NCBI GenBank assembly: GCA_027924585.1
Contig: BSBM01002059.1
Coordinates: forward strand, 186,001-250,000
Length of the DNA: 64,000 bases
Direction: 5' to 3'
From: Larix kaempferi
Lineage: Eukaryota; Streptophyta; Pinopsida; Pinales; Pinaceae
Shown here: in pieces, positions 49,901-62,948 of the stretch
Layout: the number at the start of each line of letters is the position of its first letter
How positions within the stretch are numbered: position 1 is the first letter of the stretch
Notes under the pieces: model-generated
The model's input: only the letters and a program-made list of their open reading frames with translations
Databases searched by the model: none
What the model was told of the DNA's origin: nothing
Position numbers and translations under genes: made by a program

Positions 49901-51358
49901 TTCTCTCATGAAAAACACTCCTCGGAATTGCCCAGACTTACCCTTAAATGCTTGATCATTGCCCAGAATTAGAAGTCCTCAGTGTGAAGTTTTAGTTTTG
50001 TCTGATGATCTTTTAAATTGCCTATAATTCTCATTAACCTGTTGCTGTACATTTACAAGAACCCAAAGTAATCTCCAAAAAGGTCCATTGAATTTTGTAT
50101 CTTAGGTTTCAAAAGGATGTTGTGACTACTATTCAATACTACACGCTTGTAAGTCATCTCCAAAGACTCTCGTAGGCCAGTGAAAACTTATATAAGGATT
50201 CCAAACTGAAACCTGATCCATACAATCAATGAGGGGGACAAGTGCTAGACTTGAGCACATGCCTCCAAAGTTGAATCTTCCATTAAAATGAGAGAAGGTT
50301 GGTTGCTATAATAGTTCAGAGTCTTTATCTTTTTGTTACATGGCTGATAAATTTTTCCTTTTGCCCTCAAATTAACTCAGATTTGAGGTCTGGGGTGTTC
50401 GATTGTTGTTTTATGTTCTGAAATGCAACTAGAAGTAAAGATAATAAATTTTCAGTGCTATTCAATGATAAAACGATACCTAGAATAACTGATTATCATA
50501 GACTTTCATTTCTTGATAGAATTGGAGGATTTTCTGTTTATTATCAGCCTAGTGTCCTCTGTATTGATGGGTTGTGTATTTGTATAACATGTGATGCCTC
50601 CAAACATGTGATCAACTTAGTAGAGATGGGCTTGAATAAGTCTCATAAGTTTGGTGTTGTGAGGAATCACCTCCCGATATAGACTGCCAAAAATCTTTGA
50701 GAAAGGGACAACCTTAATCATGGAATAAACAATGATATCTCCGTATGTTCTTACAATATATCATACACTTGGAGATGAAGTGCTCCTATGTCTCAATCTC
50801 CACCAATTGACACAACTGGCATATCCTACCGAGATGTATATTGTGGTGTTAGAATGCCACAGCCCAGCAGTACCATGAGCCTACGCGATCGATGGCATTT
50901 AATGTATAGTATGGAATCCTCATTCCTCTCATGGGGCTTCTTCCTTCCTTACTATTGCAATTCTTTACACTTTCAATGAAGAAGGTTTGAGGACTAACCT
51001 CTCCAACTTTAGTTTATCAATATGTGTCCATCCAGTCATTTCCCCCACTTTTTAGTTGTTGCTCTTGGTTTTCCCGTTTTTACACCAAGCTTCTTAACTT
51101 GCATATCCTACCTGGTGTGCTCCCACCCCAACTAGCTTTGGAACAAAAAGCATTTTATGCCCTACCTTTTGGTCCTTTTTCTAACACTAGGTCTCCTTTG
51201 GTAGCTCCACTCTCCTTTTTCGTTACAATCATATTACCACTACCAACAACTTGCATTATTGTTGTAATTGGTGTAAACCACTACACTTATGGAATTTCCC
51301 ATCACAGTATCATGGCTTTGTTGGTAATCCTAATGTTTTTTTCTTAGCTTTTTAGGTT
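46939..51358 (+). repeat. Unit U13, L type, 4420 bp
   Basis: A 46939-48333 with hairpin 46999-47240; B 48334-49530 with hairpin 48394-48635; insert 49531-51190; tail 51191-51358. A single-base loss near 49655 joins two short frames into a 127-codon frame at 49473-49856. Confidence 0.92.
49473..49856 (+). other. 127-codon frame across B/insert border, U13 only
   Basis: A single-base loss in the A-run near 49655 removes the stop that normally separates a 64-codon and a 60-codon frame. It includes DVIVAEYILRYINDQAF, which recurs in all units as a short frame. A private accident of one copy; no family recognised. Confidence 0.15.
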
Positions 51359-54234
51359 ACTCAAAAAGTGTTTTCACCTTGCTAGGAGAGCAATGTGTGT
51401 CCCAGGTTGTTGGAGATTCTTCGTGGACATATGGATTGCTCGGTTTGGGTAGGTGCTTGACCTTGGTTAGAGAGGGAGCGAGACACTCTTATCTAGGAGG
51501 TTGTTACCCTGATCGGTATAATGATTGACCCGTTGGGTGCACACATTGGGGGAGTCATCATGCCGATCAAGGTAACATCCTTCTAGCTAAGAGTGCCATG
51601 CTACCTCTGTAATAGAGGTCAAGTATCCACCCAAAGCAAGCCATGCATATGTCCATGAAGACACACTAAGGGGTATTCCAATTCTTGGTCATGTGAGGTA
51701 GGTAGCTAGGAGGAGGGGGGTTTTGGGCACTTGGATGAGGACACTTAGCCCTTGGAGATTCTGTCCATGTGATATATAACTTGGATGTTAAACACTTAAC
51801 TAGAGGAAGGTTGGTATGAGGACCATGCTTCATGGACTTAGTGATGGACCTAGACGCATTTGTGGTGGAGGAGCGTTCAAGCTTTGTGACCATATTGGCA
51901 AACATCAAAGTAGTATTGTGCACAGAGAGGACATGTTGCATAGAGCTCTAGAGGATATCCTTGTGGGAGGAGACTTGTAGAGCGGAAGAGGGGGCATTGG
52001 ACTGCCAACTTATCAGAGAGTGGAGCATATTGGAGGAGGGGCTCTTAGCCCAAGGAGGATCATGATCAGTGAGACGGGAAAGGAGAGCACAGCTCATGCT
52101 TCCAAGAATAGGATGAGAAATATAGGAAAGGGAGTGTGCCCTTCAGAGAATGTCATAGCGACAGGTGAGGTCCTTTTCAATGTTGCCAATAATAGGATGT
52201 AACTAGCTTTAAGAAGACTTCCCTCATGCTCGATATGTAACTCCTCACTACTACATCCTCACATTATTGCCTACAATAGTGTATAACTGCCCCTTTAAGT
52301 TTCCTTCATACTGCTGCCCAGAGTAGTTTGTAATTGCTCCAATGTTTGCGACTGAGGTAAAGACTTCATTCTACTGCTGCAGATAATGTAGAGGATGATG
52401 AACAAGTGTGTTTTGAGGCGGAGAAAGTCTGGGAGCTTAGGAATGCTCCGAGCTGAAGAAATGTATGACCATTTAGGTTCAAGACATATCTCCCAATTGT
52501 CTTGGCAACGGAAAACCTCGTCCTCCAAGGATGCGACTTCACCACAGGCTTGAAACAAGGTAGCTTTCCTTTGTTGGTAGCTCCGCTCTCCTTTTCCATT
52601 GCAATCGCTATACCACTACCAACAACTTGCATTATTGTTGTAGTAGGTGTAAACCACTACAGTTATAGTATTTCTCGTCACTATATCTTGGCTTTGTTGG
52701 TGATCCTAATGTTTTTTTCTTAGCTTTTTAGGTTACTGAAAAAATGTTTTCACCTTGCTAGGAAAGCAGTGTGTGTCCTAACTCCATGGAGATGCTTCAT
52801 GGACATATGGATGGGTCGGTTTGGGTGGATTCTTGACCTTTGTTGGAGAGGTAGCGTGGTACTCTTAGCAAGAAGGTTGTTACCCTGATCGACATAATGA
52901 CCGACCCATCGGGTGCACACAATGGGGGTGGCATCATGCCGATCAGGGTAACAACCTCCAAGCCAAGAGTGCCATGTTACCTCTCTAACGAAGGTCAAGC
53001 ATCCACCCAAACCAAGCCATGCATATGTCCGTAAAGGCAAACAAAGGGGGATTCCAATTCTCAGTCATGGGAGGTAACTAGCTAGGAGGAGTTTTGGGCA
53101 CTTGGATGAGCATACTTATCCCTTGGAGATTAGGTCCATGATATATATACCTTGGATGTTGGACACTTAACTGGAGGAAGCTTGGGATGAGGACAATGCT
53201 TCATGGACTTAGCGATCGATATAGACACATTTGTGGAGGAGGATCATTAAAGCTTTCTGACCATATTGGCAAACATCAAAGTAGTATTTTGCATAGAGAT
53301 AGACGAGATCCTTGTGGGAGCATACTTATAGAGCAGAAGAGGGAGCATTGGACTATCAAATTATCGGAGAGTGCAGCATCTTGTAGGAGGGGCTTTGAGC
53401 CCAAGAAGGATCATGATTGGTGGGACGGGAAAGGAGATCACACCTCATGCTTCCATGAATAGGATGAGAAATATAGGAAAAGGGAGTGTGCCCTTCATCG
53501 AATGTCATAGCCACAATTGAAGCCCTCTTTAATGTTGCCAAGAATAGGATGTAGCTACCATCAAGAAGAGTTCCCTGATGCTCCATATGTAACTGTTCAC
53601 TACTCTATCCTCACGTTTTTGCCTACAGTAGTGTATAACTTCCCCTTTAAGGTGCCTTCATGCTGCTGCCCAGAGTAGTTTGTAACTGCTCCAATGTTGG
53701 CGATTGAGCTAAAGACTTCATTGTAGGGACGGGGATAATGTAGAGGATGATGAACAAGTGTGTTTTCAGGTGGAGAAATCTAGAAGCTAAGGAATGCACT
53801 AAGCTGAAGAAAGATATGACAATTTAGGTTCAAGACATATCTTCCGAGTGTCTTGACAGGGAGGAAACTCCTCCTTAAAGGATCCAACTTCACCACAGTC
53901 TTGAAACAAGGTCTATCCGAGGGAAACATAAGAAACACCCCACAGAGCTACGCACCCTCCGTATTGCGGATAGATGGTAGATATTGTGACTGCGACCTCC
54001 CTCTAAACTTCCAGTTACCACATAAAACGATAAAAACCGTCTTCTGAACCAGGGTTGCTGTCCTTTGAGATAGGGTTGAAGGTGGATGTTATTGTTGCCG
54101 AATATATCCTGAGATACATCAATGATCAGGCCTTTGCCATGGTTGCAACAAACCCAGGACTGATGTTCTTCATGCTTAGATTTCACCCAAAATCTTTTCG
54201 GAGGCTTGTAGAGAACGAATTTTCGGTGGCTTGC
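51359..54234 (+). repeat. Unit U14, S type, 2876 bp
   Basis: A 51359-52734 with hairpin 51419-51660; B 52735-53910 with hairpin 52795-53036; truncated insert 53911-54218; filler 54219-54233. It is 22 bp below the S length: 19 bp from collapse of the ggttttgggcac direct repeat near 51720, and 3 bp from ggaggaggagtt becoming ggaggagtt near 53090. Confidence 0.92.
54194..54233. other. S-type deletion junction (U14/U15)
   Basis: Filler copy at 54219-54233. The template copy has drifted (cttttcggaggcttg) while the filler kept the standard sequence. Confidence 0.9.
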
Positions 54235-57200
54235 ACTCCAAAAGTGTTTTCACCTTGCTAGGAGAGCAATGTGTGTCCCAGCTTGTTGGAGATGCTTCGT
54301 GGACATATGGATTGCTCGGTTTGGGTAGATGCTTGACTTTGGTTAGAGAGGGAGCGCGACACTCTTATCTAGGAGGTTTTTACCCTGATCGGCATAATGA
54401 TTGACCCGTTGGGTGCACACATTGGGGGAGTCATCATGCCGATCAAGGTAACATCCTTCTAGCTAAGTGTGCCATGCTACCTCTGTAATAGAGGTCAAGT
54501 ATCCACCCAAAGCAAGCCATGCATATGTCCATGAAGACACACTAAGGGGTATTCCAATTCTTGGTCATGTGAGGTAGGTAGCTAGGAGGAGGGGGGTTTT
54601 CGGCACACGGTGCGGTTTTGGGTACTTGGATGAGGACACTTAGCCCTTGGAGATTCTGTCCATGTGATATATAACTTGGATGTTAGACACTTAAGTAGAG
54701 GAAGGTTGGGATGAGGACCATGCTTCATGGACTTAGTGATGGACCTAGACGCATTTGTGGTGGAGGAGCGTTCAAGCTTTGTGACCATATTGGCAAACAT
54801 CAAAGTAGTATTGCGCACAGAGAGGACATGATGCATAGAGCTATAGAGGATATCCTTGTGGGAGGAGTGTTGTAGAGCGGAAGAGGGGGCATTGGACTGC
54901 CAACTTATCGGAGAGTGGAGCATATTGGAGAAGGGGCTCTTAGCCCAAGGATGATCATGATCACTGAGACGGGAAATGAGAGCACAGCTCATGCTTCCAA
55001 GAATAGGATGAGAAATATAGGAAAGGGAGTGTGCCCTTCGTAGAATGTCACAGCGACAGGTGAGGTCCTTTTCAATGTTGCCAATAATAGGATGTAACTA
55101 GCATTAAGAAGACTTCCCTCATGCTCGATATGTAACTCCTCACTACTACAGCCTTACGTTATTGCCTACAATAGTGTATAACTGCCCGTTTAGGTTTCCT
55201 GCATGCTGCTGCCCAGAGTAGTTTGTAATTGCTCCAATGTTGGCGACTGAGGTAAAGACTTCATTCTACGGCTGCAGATAATGTAGAGGATGATGAACGA
55301 GTGTGTTTTGAGGCGGAGAAAGTCTGGGAGCTTAGGAATGCTCCGAGCTGAAGAAATGTATGACCATTTAGGTTCAAGACATATCTCCCAATTGTCTTGG
55401 AAACGGAAAACCTCGTCCTCCAAGGATGCGACTTCAGCACAGGCTTGAAACAAGGTAGCTTTCCTTTGTTGGTAGCTCAGCTCTCCTTTTCCATTGCAAT
55501 CGCTATACCACTACCAACAACTTGCATTATTGTTGTAGTAGGTGTAAACCACTACACTTATAGTATTTCTCGTCACTATATCTTGGCTTTGTTGGTGATC
55601 CTAATGTTTTTTTCTTAGCTTTTTAGGTTACTGAAAAAATGTTTTCACCTTGCTAGGAAAGCAGTGTGTGTCCTAAGTCCTTGGACATGCTTCATGGATA
55701 TATGGATGGGTCGGTTTGGGTGGATTCTTGACCTTGGTTGGAGAGGTAGCGTGGCACTCTTAGCAAGAAGGTTGTTACCCTGATCGACATAATGACCGAC
55801 CCATTGGGTGCACACAATGGGGGTGGCATCATGCCGATCAGGGTAACAACCTCCAAGCCAAGAGTGCCATGTTACCTCTCTAACGAAGGTCAAGCATCCA
55901 CCCAAACCAAGCCATGCATATGTCCGTAAAGGCACACAAAGGGTGATTCCAATTCTCAGTCATGGGAGGTAACTAGCTAGGAGGAGGAGTTTTGGGCACT
56001 TGGATGAGCATACTTAGCCCTTGGAGATTAGGTCCATGATATATATACCTTGGATGTTGGACACTTAACTGGAGGAAGCTTGGGATGAGGACAATGCTTC
56101 ATGGACATAGCGATGGACATAGACACATTTGTGGAGGAGGATCTTTCAAGCTTTCTGACCATATTGGCAAACATCAAAGTAGTATTTTGCATAGAGAGGA
56201 CATTTTGCATAGAGATAGACGAGATCCTTGTGGGAGCATACTTATAGTGCGGAAGAGGGAGCATTGGACTATCAAATTATCGGAGAGTGCAGCATCTTGG
56301 AGGAGGGGCTTTGAGCCCAAGAAGGATCATGATTGGTGGGACGGGAAAGGAGAGCACACCTCATGCTTCCAAGAATAGGATGAGAAATATAGGAAAAGGG
56401 AGTGTGCCCTTCATAGAATGTCATAGCCACAAGTGAAGCCCTCTTTAATGTTGCCAAGAATAGGATGTAGCTACCATCAAGAAGAGTTCCCTGATGCTCG
56501 ATATGTAACTGCTCACTACTCTATCCTCAGGTTTTTGCCTACAATAGTGTATAACTTCCCCTTTAAGGTGCCTTCATGCTGCTGCCCAGAGTAGTTTGTA
56601 ACTGCTCCAATGTTGGCGACTGAGCTAAAGACTTCATTCTAGGGATGGGGATAATGTAGAGGATGATGAACAAGTGTGTTTTCAGGTGGATAAATCTGGA
56701 AGCTAAGGAATGCACTAAGCTGAAGAAAGATATGACAATTTAGGTTCAAGACATATCTTCCAAGTGTCTTGACAGCGAAGAAACTCCTCCTTAAAGGATC
56801 CAACTTCACCACAGGCTTGAAACAAGGTCGATCCGAGGGCAACATAAGAAACACCCCACAGAACTACACACCCTCCGTATTGCGGATAGATGGTAGATAT
56901 TGTGACTGCGACCTCCCTCTAAACTACCAGTTACCATTTAAAAAGATAAAAACAGTCTTCTGAACCAGGGTTGCTGTCCTTTGAGACAGGGTTGAAGGTG
57001 GATATTATTGTTGCCGAATATATCCTGAGATACATCAATGATCAGGCCTTTTCCATGGTTACAACAAACCCAGGACTGATGTTCTTCATGCTTAGATTGC
57101 ACCCAAAATATTTTCGGTTGCTTGTAGAGAACGAATCCAAGGTAGCGAGTTAGGGAAGAGGGTGACTGGAGGAACCTCGCTTTGTATATAAGTGTTGTTC

Positions 57201-58525
57201 TCTCATGAAAAACACTCGTCGGAAATGCCCAGACTTACCCTGAAATGCTTGATCATTGCCCAGAATTAGAAATGCTCAGTGTGAAGTTTTAGTTTTGTCT
57301 GATGATCTTTTAAATTGCCTATAATTCTCATTAACCTGTTGCTGTACATTTACAAGAACCCAAAGTAATCTCCAAAAAGGTCCATTGAATTCTGTATCTT
57401 AGGCTTCAAAAGGATGTTGTGACACATGCCTCCAAAGTTGAATCTTCCATTAAAATGAGAGAAGGTTGGTTGCTATAATAGTTCAGAGTCTTTATCTTTT
57501 TGTTACATGGCTGTTAAATTTTTCCTTTTGCCCTCAAATTAACTCAGATTTGAGGTCTGGGGTGTTCGATTGTTGTTTTATGTTCTGAAATGCAACTAGA
57601 AGTAAAGATAATAACTTTTCAGTGCTATTCAATGATAAAACCATACCTAGAATAACTGTTTATCATAGACTTGCATTTCTTGATAGAATTGGAGGATTTT
57701 CTGTTTATTATCAGCCTAGTGTCCTCTGTATTGATGGGTTGTGTATTTATATAACATGTGATGCCTCCAAACATGTGATCGACTTAGTAGAGATGGGCTT
57801 GAATAAGTCTCATAAGTTTGGTGTTGTGAGGAATCACCTCCCGATATAGACTGCCAAAAATATTTTAGAAAGGGACAACCTTAATCATGGAATAAACAAT
57901 GATATCTCTGTATGTTCTTACAATATATCATACACTTGGAGATGAAGTGCTCCTATGTCTCAATCTCCACCAATTGACACAACTGTCATATCCTACCGAG
58001 ATGTATATTGTGGTGTTAGAATGCCACAGCCCAGCAGTACCATGAGCCTACGCGATCGATGGCATTTAATCTATAGTATGGAATCCTCATTCCTCTCATG
58101 GGGCTTCTTCCTTCCTTACTATTGCAATTCTTTACACTTTCAATGAAGAAGGCTTGAGGACTAACCTCTCCAACTTTAGTTTATCAATATGTGTCCATCC
58201 ACTCATTTCCCCCACTTTTTAGTTGTTGCTCTTGGTTTTCCCGTTTTTACACCAAGCTTCTTAACTTGCATATCCTACCTGGTGTGCTCCCACCCCAACT
58301 AGCTTTGGAACAAAAAGCATTTTATGCCCTACCTTTTGGTCCTTTTTCTAACACTAGGTCTCCTTTGGTAGCTCCACTGTCCTTTTCCGTTACGATCATT
58401 GTACCACTACCAACAACTTGCATTATTGTTGTAATTGGTGTAAACCAGTACACTTATGGCATTTCCCATCACAGTATCATGGCTTTGTTGGTAATCCTAA
58501 TGTTTTTTTCTTAGCTTTTTAGGTT
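54235..58525 (+). repeat. Unit U15, L type with 130-bp insert deletion
   Basis: A 54235-55629 with hairpin 54295-54536; B 55630-56826 with hairpin 55690-55931; shortened insert 56827-58357; tail 58358-58525. A matches U2 in private variants; the B end and insert match U10. Confidence 0.92.
57415..57430. other. 130-bp deletion breakpoint in insert of U15
   Basis: Sequence gttgtgac joins acatgcctcc. In U8 the missing bases are 29807-29936. Only a single shared base lies at the join. Confidence 0.9.
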
Positions 58526-61500
58526 ACTCGAAAAGTGTTTTCACCTTGCTAGGAGAGCAATGTGTGTCCCAGGTTGTTGGAGATGCTTCGTGGACATATG
58601 GATTGCTCGGTTTGGGTAGATGCTTGACCTTGGTTAGAGAGGGAGCGCGACACTCTTATCTAGGAGGTTGTTACCCTGATCGGCATAATGATTGACCCGT
58701 TGGGTGCACACATTGGTGGAGTCATCATGCCGATCAAGGTAACATCCTTCTAGCTAAGAGTGCCATGCTACCTCTTTAATAGAGGTCAAGTATACACCCA
58801 AAGCAAGCCATGCATATGTCCATGAAGACACGCTAAGGGGTATTCCAATTCTTGGTCATGTGAGGTAGGTAGCTAGGAGGAGGGGGGTTTTGGGCACACG
58901 GAGCGTTTTTGGGCACTTGGATGAGGACACTTAGCCCTTGGAGATTCTGTCCGTGTGATATATAACTTGATCGTTAGACACTTAACTAGAGGAAGGTTGG
59001 GATGAGGATCATGCTTCATGGACTTAGTGATGGACCTAGACGCATTTGTGGTGGAGTAGCGTTCAAGCTTTGTGACCATATTGGCAAACATCAAAGTAGT
59101 GTTGCGCACAGAGAGGACATGTTGCATAGAGCTATAGAGGATATCCTTGTGGGAGGAGACTTGTAGAGCGGAAGAGGGGGCATTGGACTGCCAACTTATC
59201 GGAGAGGGGAGCATATTGGAGGAGGGGCTCTTAGCCCAAGGAGGATCATGATCAGTGAGACGGGAAAGGAGAGCACAGGTCATGCTTCCATGAATAGGAT
59301 GAGAAATATAGGAAAGGGAGTGTGCCCTTCATAGAATGTCATAGCGACAGGTGAGGTCCTTTTCAATGTTGCCAATAATAGGATGTAACTTGCATTAAGA
59401 AGACTTCCCTCATGCTCGATATGTAACAAGTCACTACTACATCCTCACGTTATTGCCTACAATAGTGTATAACTGCCCCTTTAGGTTTCCTTCATGCTGC
59501 TGCCCAGAGTAGTTTGTAATTGCTCCAATGTTGGCGACTGAGGTAAAGACTTCATTCTACGGCTGCAGTTAATGTAGAGGATGATGAACAAGTGTGTTTT
59601 GAGGCGGAGAAAGTCTGGGAGCTTAGGAATGCTCCGAGCTGAAGAAATGTATGACCATTTAGGTTCAAGAAATATCTCCCAATTGTCTTGGCAACGAAAA
59701 ACCTCGTCCTCGAAGGATGCGACTTCACCACAGGCTTGAAACAAGGTAGCTTTCCATTGTTGGTAGCTCCGCTCTCCTTTTCCATTACAATCGCTATACC
59801 ACTACCAACAACTTGTATTATTGTTGTAGTAGGTGTAAACCAGTACAATTATAGTATTTCTCGTCACTATATCTTTTCTTTGTTGGTGATCCTAATGTTT
59901 TTTTCTTAGCTTTTTAGGTTTGCTGAAAAAATGTTTTCACCTTGCTAGGAAAGGAGTGTGTGTCCTAACTCCTTGGAGATGCTTCATGGACATATGGATG
60001 GGTCGGTTTGGGTGGATTCTTGACCTTGGTTGGAGAGGTAGCGTGGCACTCTTAGCAAGATGGTTGTTACCCTGCTCGACATAATGACCGACCCATTGGG
60101 TGCACACAATGGGGGTGCCATCATGCCGATCAGGGTAACAACCTCCAAGCCAAGAGTGCCATGTTAGCTCTCTAACGAAGGTCAAGCATCCACCCAAACC
60201 AAGCCATGCATATGTCCGTAAAGGCACACAAAGGGGGATTCCAATTCTCAGTCATTGGAGGTAACTGGCTAGGAGGAGGAGTTTTGGGCACTTGGATGAG
60301 CATACTTAGCCCTTGGAGATTAGGTCCATGTGATATATACCTTGGATGCTGGACACTCAACTGGAGGAAGCTTGGGATGAGGACAATGCTTCATTGACTT
60401 AGAGATGGACATAGACACATTTGTGGAGGAGGATCATTCAAGCTTTCTGACCATATTGGCAAACATCAAAGTAGTATTTTTCATAGAGAGGACATTTTGC
60501 ATAGAGATAGACGAGATCCTTGTGGGAGCATACTTATAGAGCGGAAGAGGGAGCATTGGACTATCAAATTATCGGAGAGTGCAGCATCTTGGAGGAGGGG
60601 CTTTGAGCCCAAGAAGGATCATGATTGGTGGGACGGGAAAGGAGAGCACACCTCATGCTTCCAAGAATAGGATGAGAAATATAGGAAAAGGGAGTGTGCC
60701 CTTCATAGAATGTCATAGCAACAAGTGAAGCCCCCTTTAATGTTGCCAAGAATAGGATGTAGCTACCATCAAGAAGAGTTCCCTGATGCTCCATATGTAA
60801 CTGCTCACTACTCTATCCTCACGTGTTTGCCTACAATAGTGTATAACTTCCCCTTTAAGGTGCCTTCATGCTGCTTCCCAGAGTAGTTTGTAACTGCTCC
60901 AATGTTGGCGACTGAGCTAAAGACTTCATTCTAGGGACGGGGATAATGTAGAGGATGATGAACAAGTGTGTTTTCAGGTGGATAAATCTGGAAGCTAAGG
61001 AATGCACTAAGATGAAGAAAGATATGACAATTTAGGTTCAAGACATATCTTCCAAGTGTCTTGACAACGAGGAAACTCCTCCTTAAAGGATCCAACTTCA
61101 CCACAGGCTTGAAAAAAGGTCAATCCGAGGGCAACATAAGAAACACCCCACAGAACTACACACCCTCCGTATTGCGGATAGATGGTAGATATTGTGACTG
61201 CGACGTCCCTCTAAACATCCAGTTACCACATAAAACGATAAAAACCGTCTTCTGAACCAGGGTTGCTGTCCGTTGAGACAGGGTTGAAGGCGGATGTTAG
61301 TGTTGCCGAATATATCCTGAGATACATCAATGATCAGGCCTTTGCCATGGTTGCAACAAACCCAGGACTGATGTTCTCCATGCTTAGATTGCACCCAAAA
61401 TATTTTCGGTGGCTTGTAGAGAATGAATCCAAGGTAGCGAGTTAGGGAAGAGGGTGACTGGAGGAACCTCGCTCTGTATATAAGTGTTGTTCTCTCATGA

Positions 61501-62948
61501 AAAACACTCCTCGGAAATGCCCAGACTTACCCTGAAATGCTTGATCATTGCCCAGAATTAGAAGTGCTCAGTGTGAAGTTTTAGTTTTGTCTGATGATCT
61601 TTTAAATTGCCTATAATTCTCATTAACCTATTGCTGTACATTTACAAGAACCCAAAGTAATCTCCAAAAAGGTCCATTGAATTATGTATCTTAGGTTTCA
61701 AAAGGATGTTGTGACTACTATTCAATACTACACGCTTGTAAGTCATCTCCAAAGCCTCTCGTAGGCCAGTGAAAACTTATATAAGGATTCCAGACTGAAA
61801 CCTGATCCATACAATCAATGAGGGGGACAAGTGCTAGACTTGTGCACATGCCTCCAAAGTTGAATCTTCCATTAAAATGAGAGAAGGTTGGTTGCTATAA
61901 TAGTTCAGAGTCTTTATCTTTTTGTTACATGGCTGATAAATTTTTCCTTTTGCCCTCAAATTAACTCAGATTTGAGGTCTGGGGTGTTCGATTGTTGTTT
62001 TATGTTCTGAAATGCAACTAGAAGTAAAGATAATAACTTTTCAGTGCTATTCAATGATATAACCATACCTAGAATAACTGATTATCATAGACTTGCATTT
62101 CTTGATAGAATTGGAGGATTTTCTGTTTATTATCAGCCTAGTGTCCTCTATATTGATGGGTTGTGTATTTGTATAACATGTGATGCCTCCAAACATGTGA
62201 TCGACTTAGTAGAGATGGGCTTGAATAAGTCTCATAAGTTTGGTGTTGTGAGGAATTACCTCCCGATATAGACTGCCAAAAATCTTTGAGAAAGGGACAA
62301 CCTTAGTCATGGAATAAACAATGATATCTCCGTATGTTCTTACAATATATCATACACTTGGAGATGAAGTGCTCCTATGTCTCAATCTCCACCAATTGAC
62401 ACAACTGGCATATCCTACCGAGATGTATATTGTGGTGTTAGAATGCCACAGCCCAGGCAGTACCATGAGCCTACGCGATCGATGGGATTTAATGTATAGT
62501 ATGGAATCCTCATTCCTCTCATGGGGCTTCTTCATTCCTTACTATTGCAATTCTTTACACTTTCAATGAAGAAGGCTTGAGGACTAAACTCTCCAACTTT
62601 AGTTTATCAATATGTGTCCATCCACTCATTTCCCCCACTTTTTAGTTGTTGCTCTTGGTTTTCCCGTTTTTACACCAAGCTTCTTAACTTGCATATCCTA
62701 CCTGGTGTGCTCCCACCCCAACTAGCTTTGGAACAAAAAGCATTTTATGCCCTACCTTTTGGTCCTTTTTCTAACACTAGGTCTCCTTTGGTAGCTCCAC
62801 TCTCCTTTTCCGTTACAATCATTGTACCACTACCAACAACTTGCATTATTGTTGTAATTGGTGTAAACCACTACACTTATGGCATTTCCCATCACAGTAT
62901 CATTGCTTTGTTGGTAATCCTAATGTTTTTTTCTTAGCTTTTTAGGTT
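58526..62948 (+). repeat. Unit U16, L type, 4423 bp
   Basis: A 58526-59921 with hairpin 58586-58827; B 59922-61118 with hairpin 59982-60223; insert 61119-62780; tail 62781-62948. Its insert matches U6, 40.75 kb upstream. One extra G near 62456 changes a reading frame. Confidence 0.92.
62321..62569 (+). pseudogene. Open frame of 82 codons late in insert, U16 only
   Basis: Starts at atgatatctccg, continues through GDEVLLCLNLHQLTQLAYPT, and stays open because U16 has one extra G (cccaggcag) where other copies read cccagcag. In other copies the two halves are in different frames. I recognise no family. U16 may keep an older frame or show a chance insertion. Confidence 0.2.
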
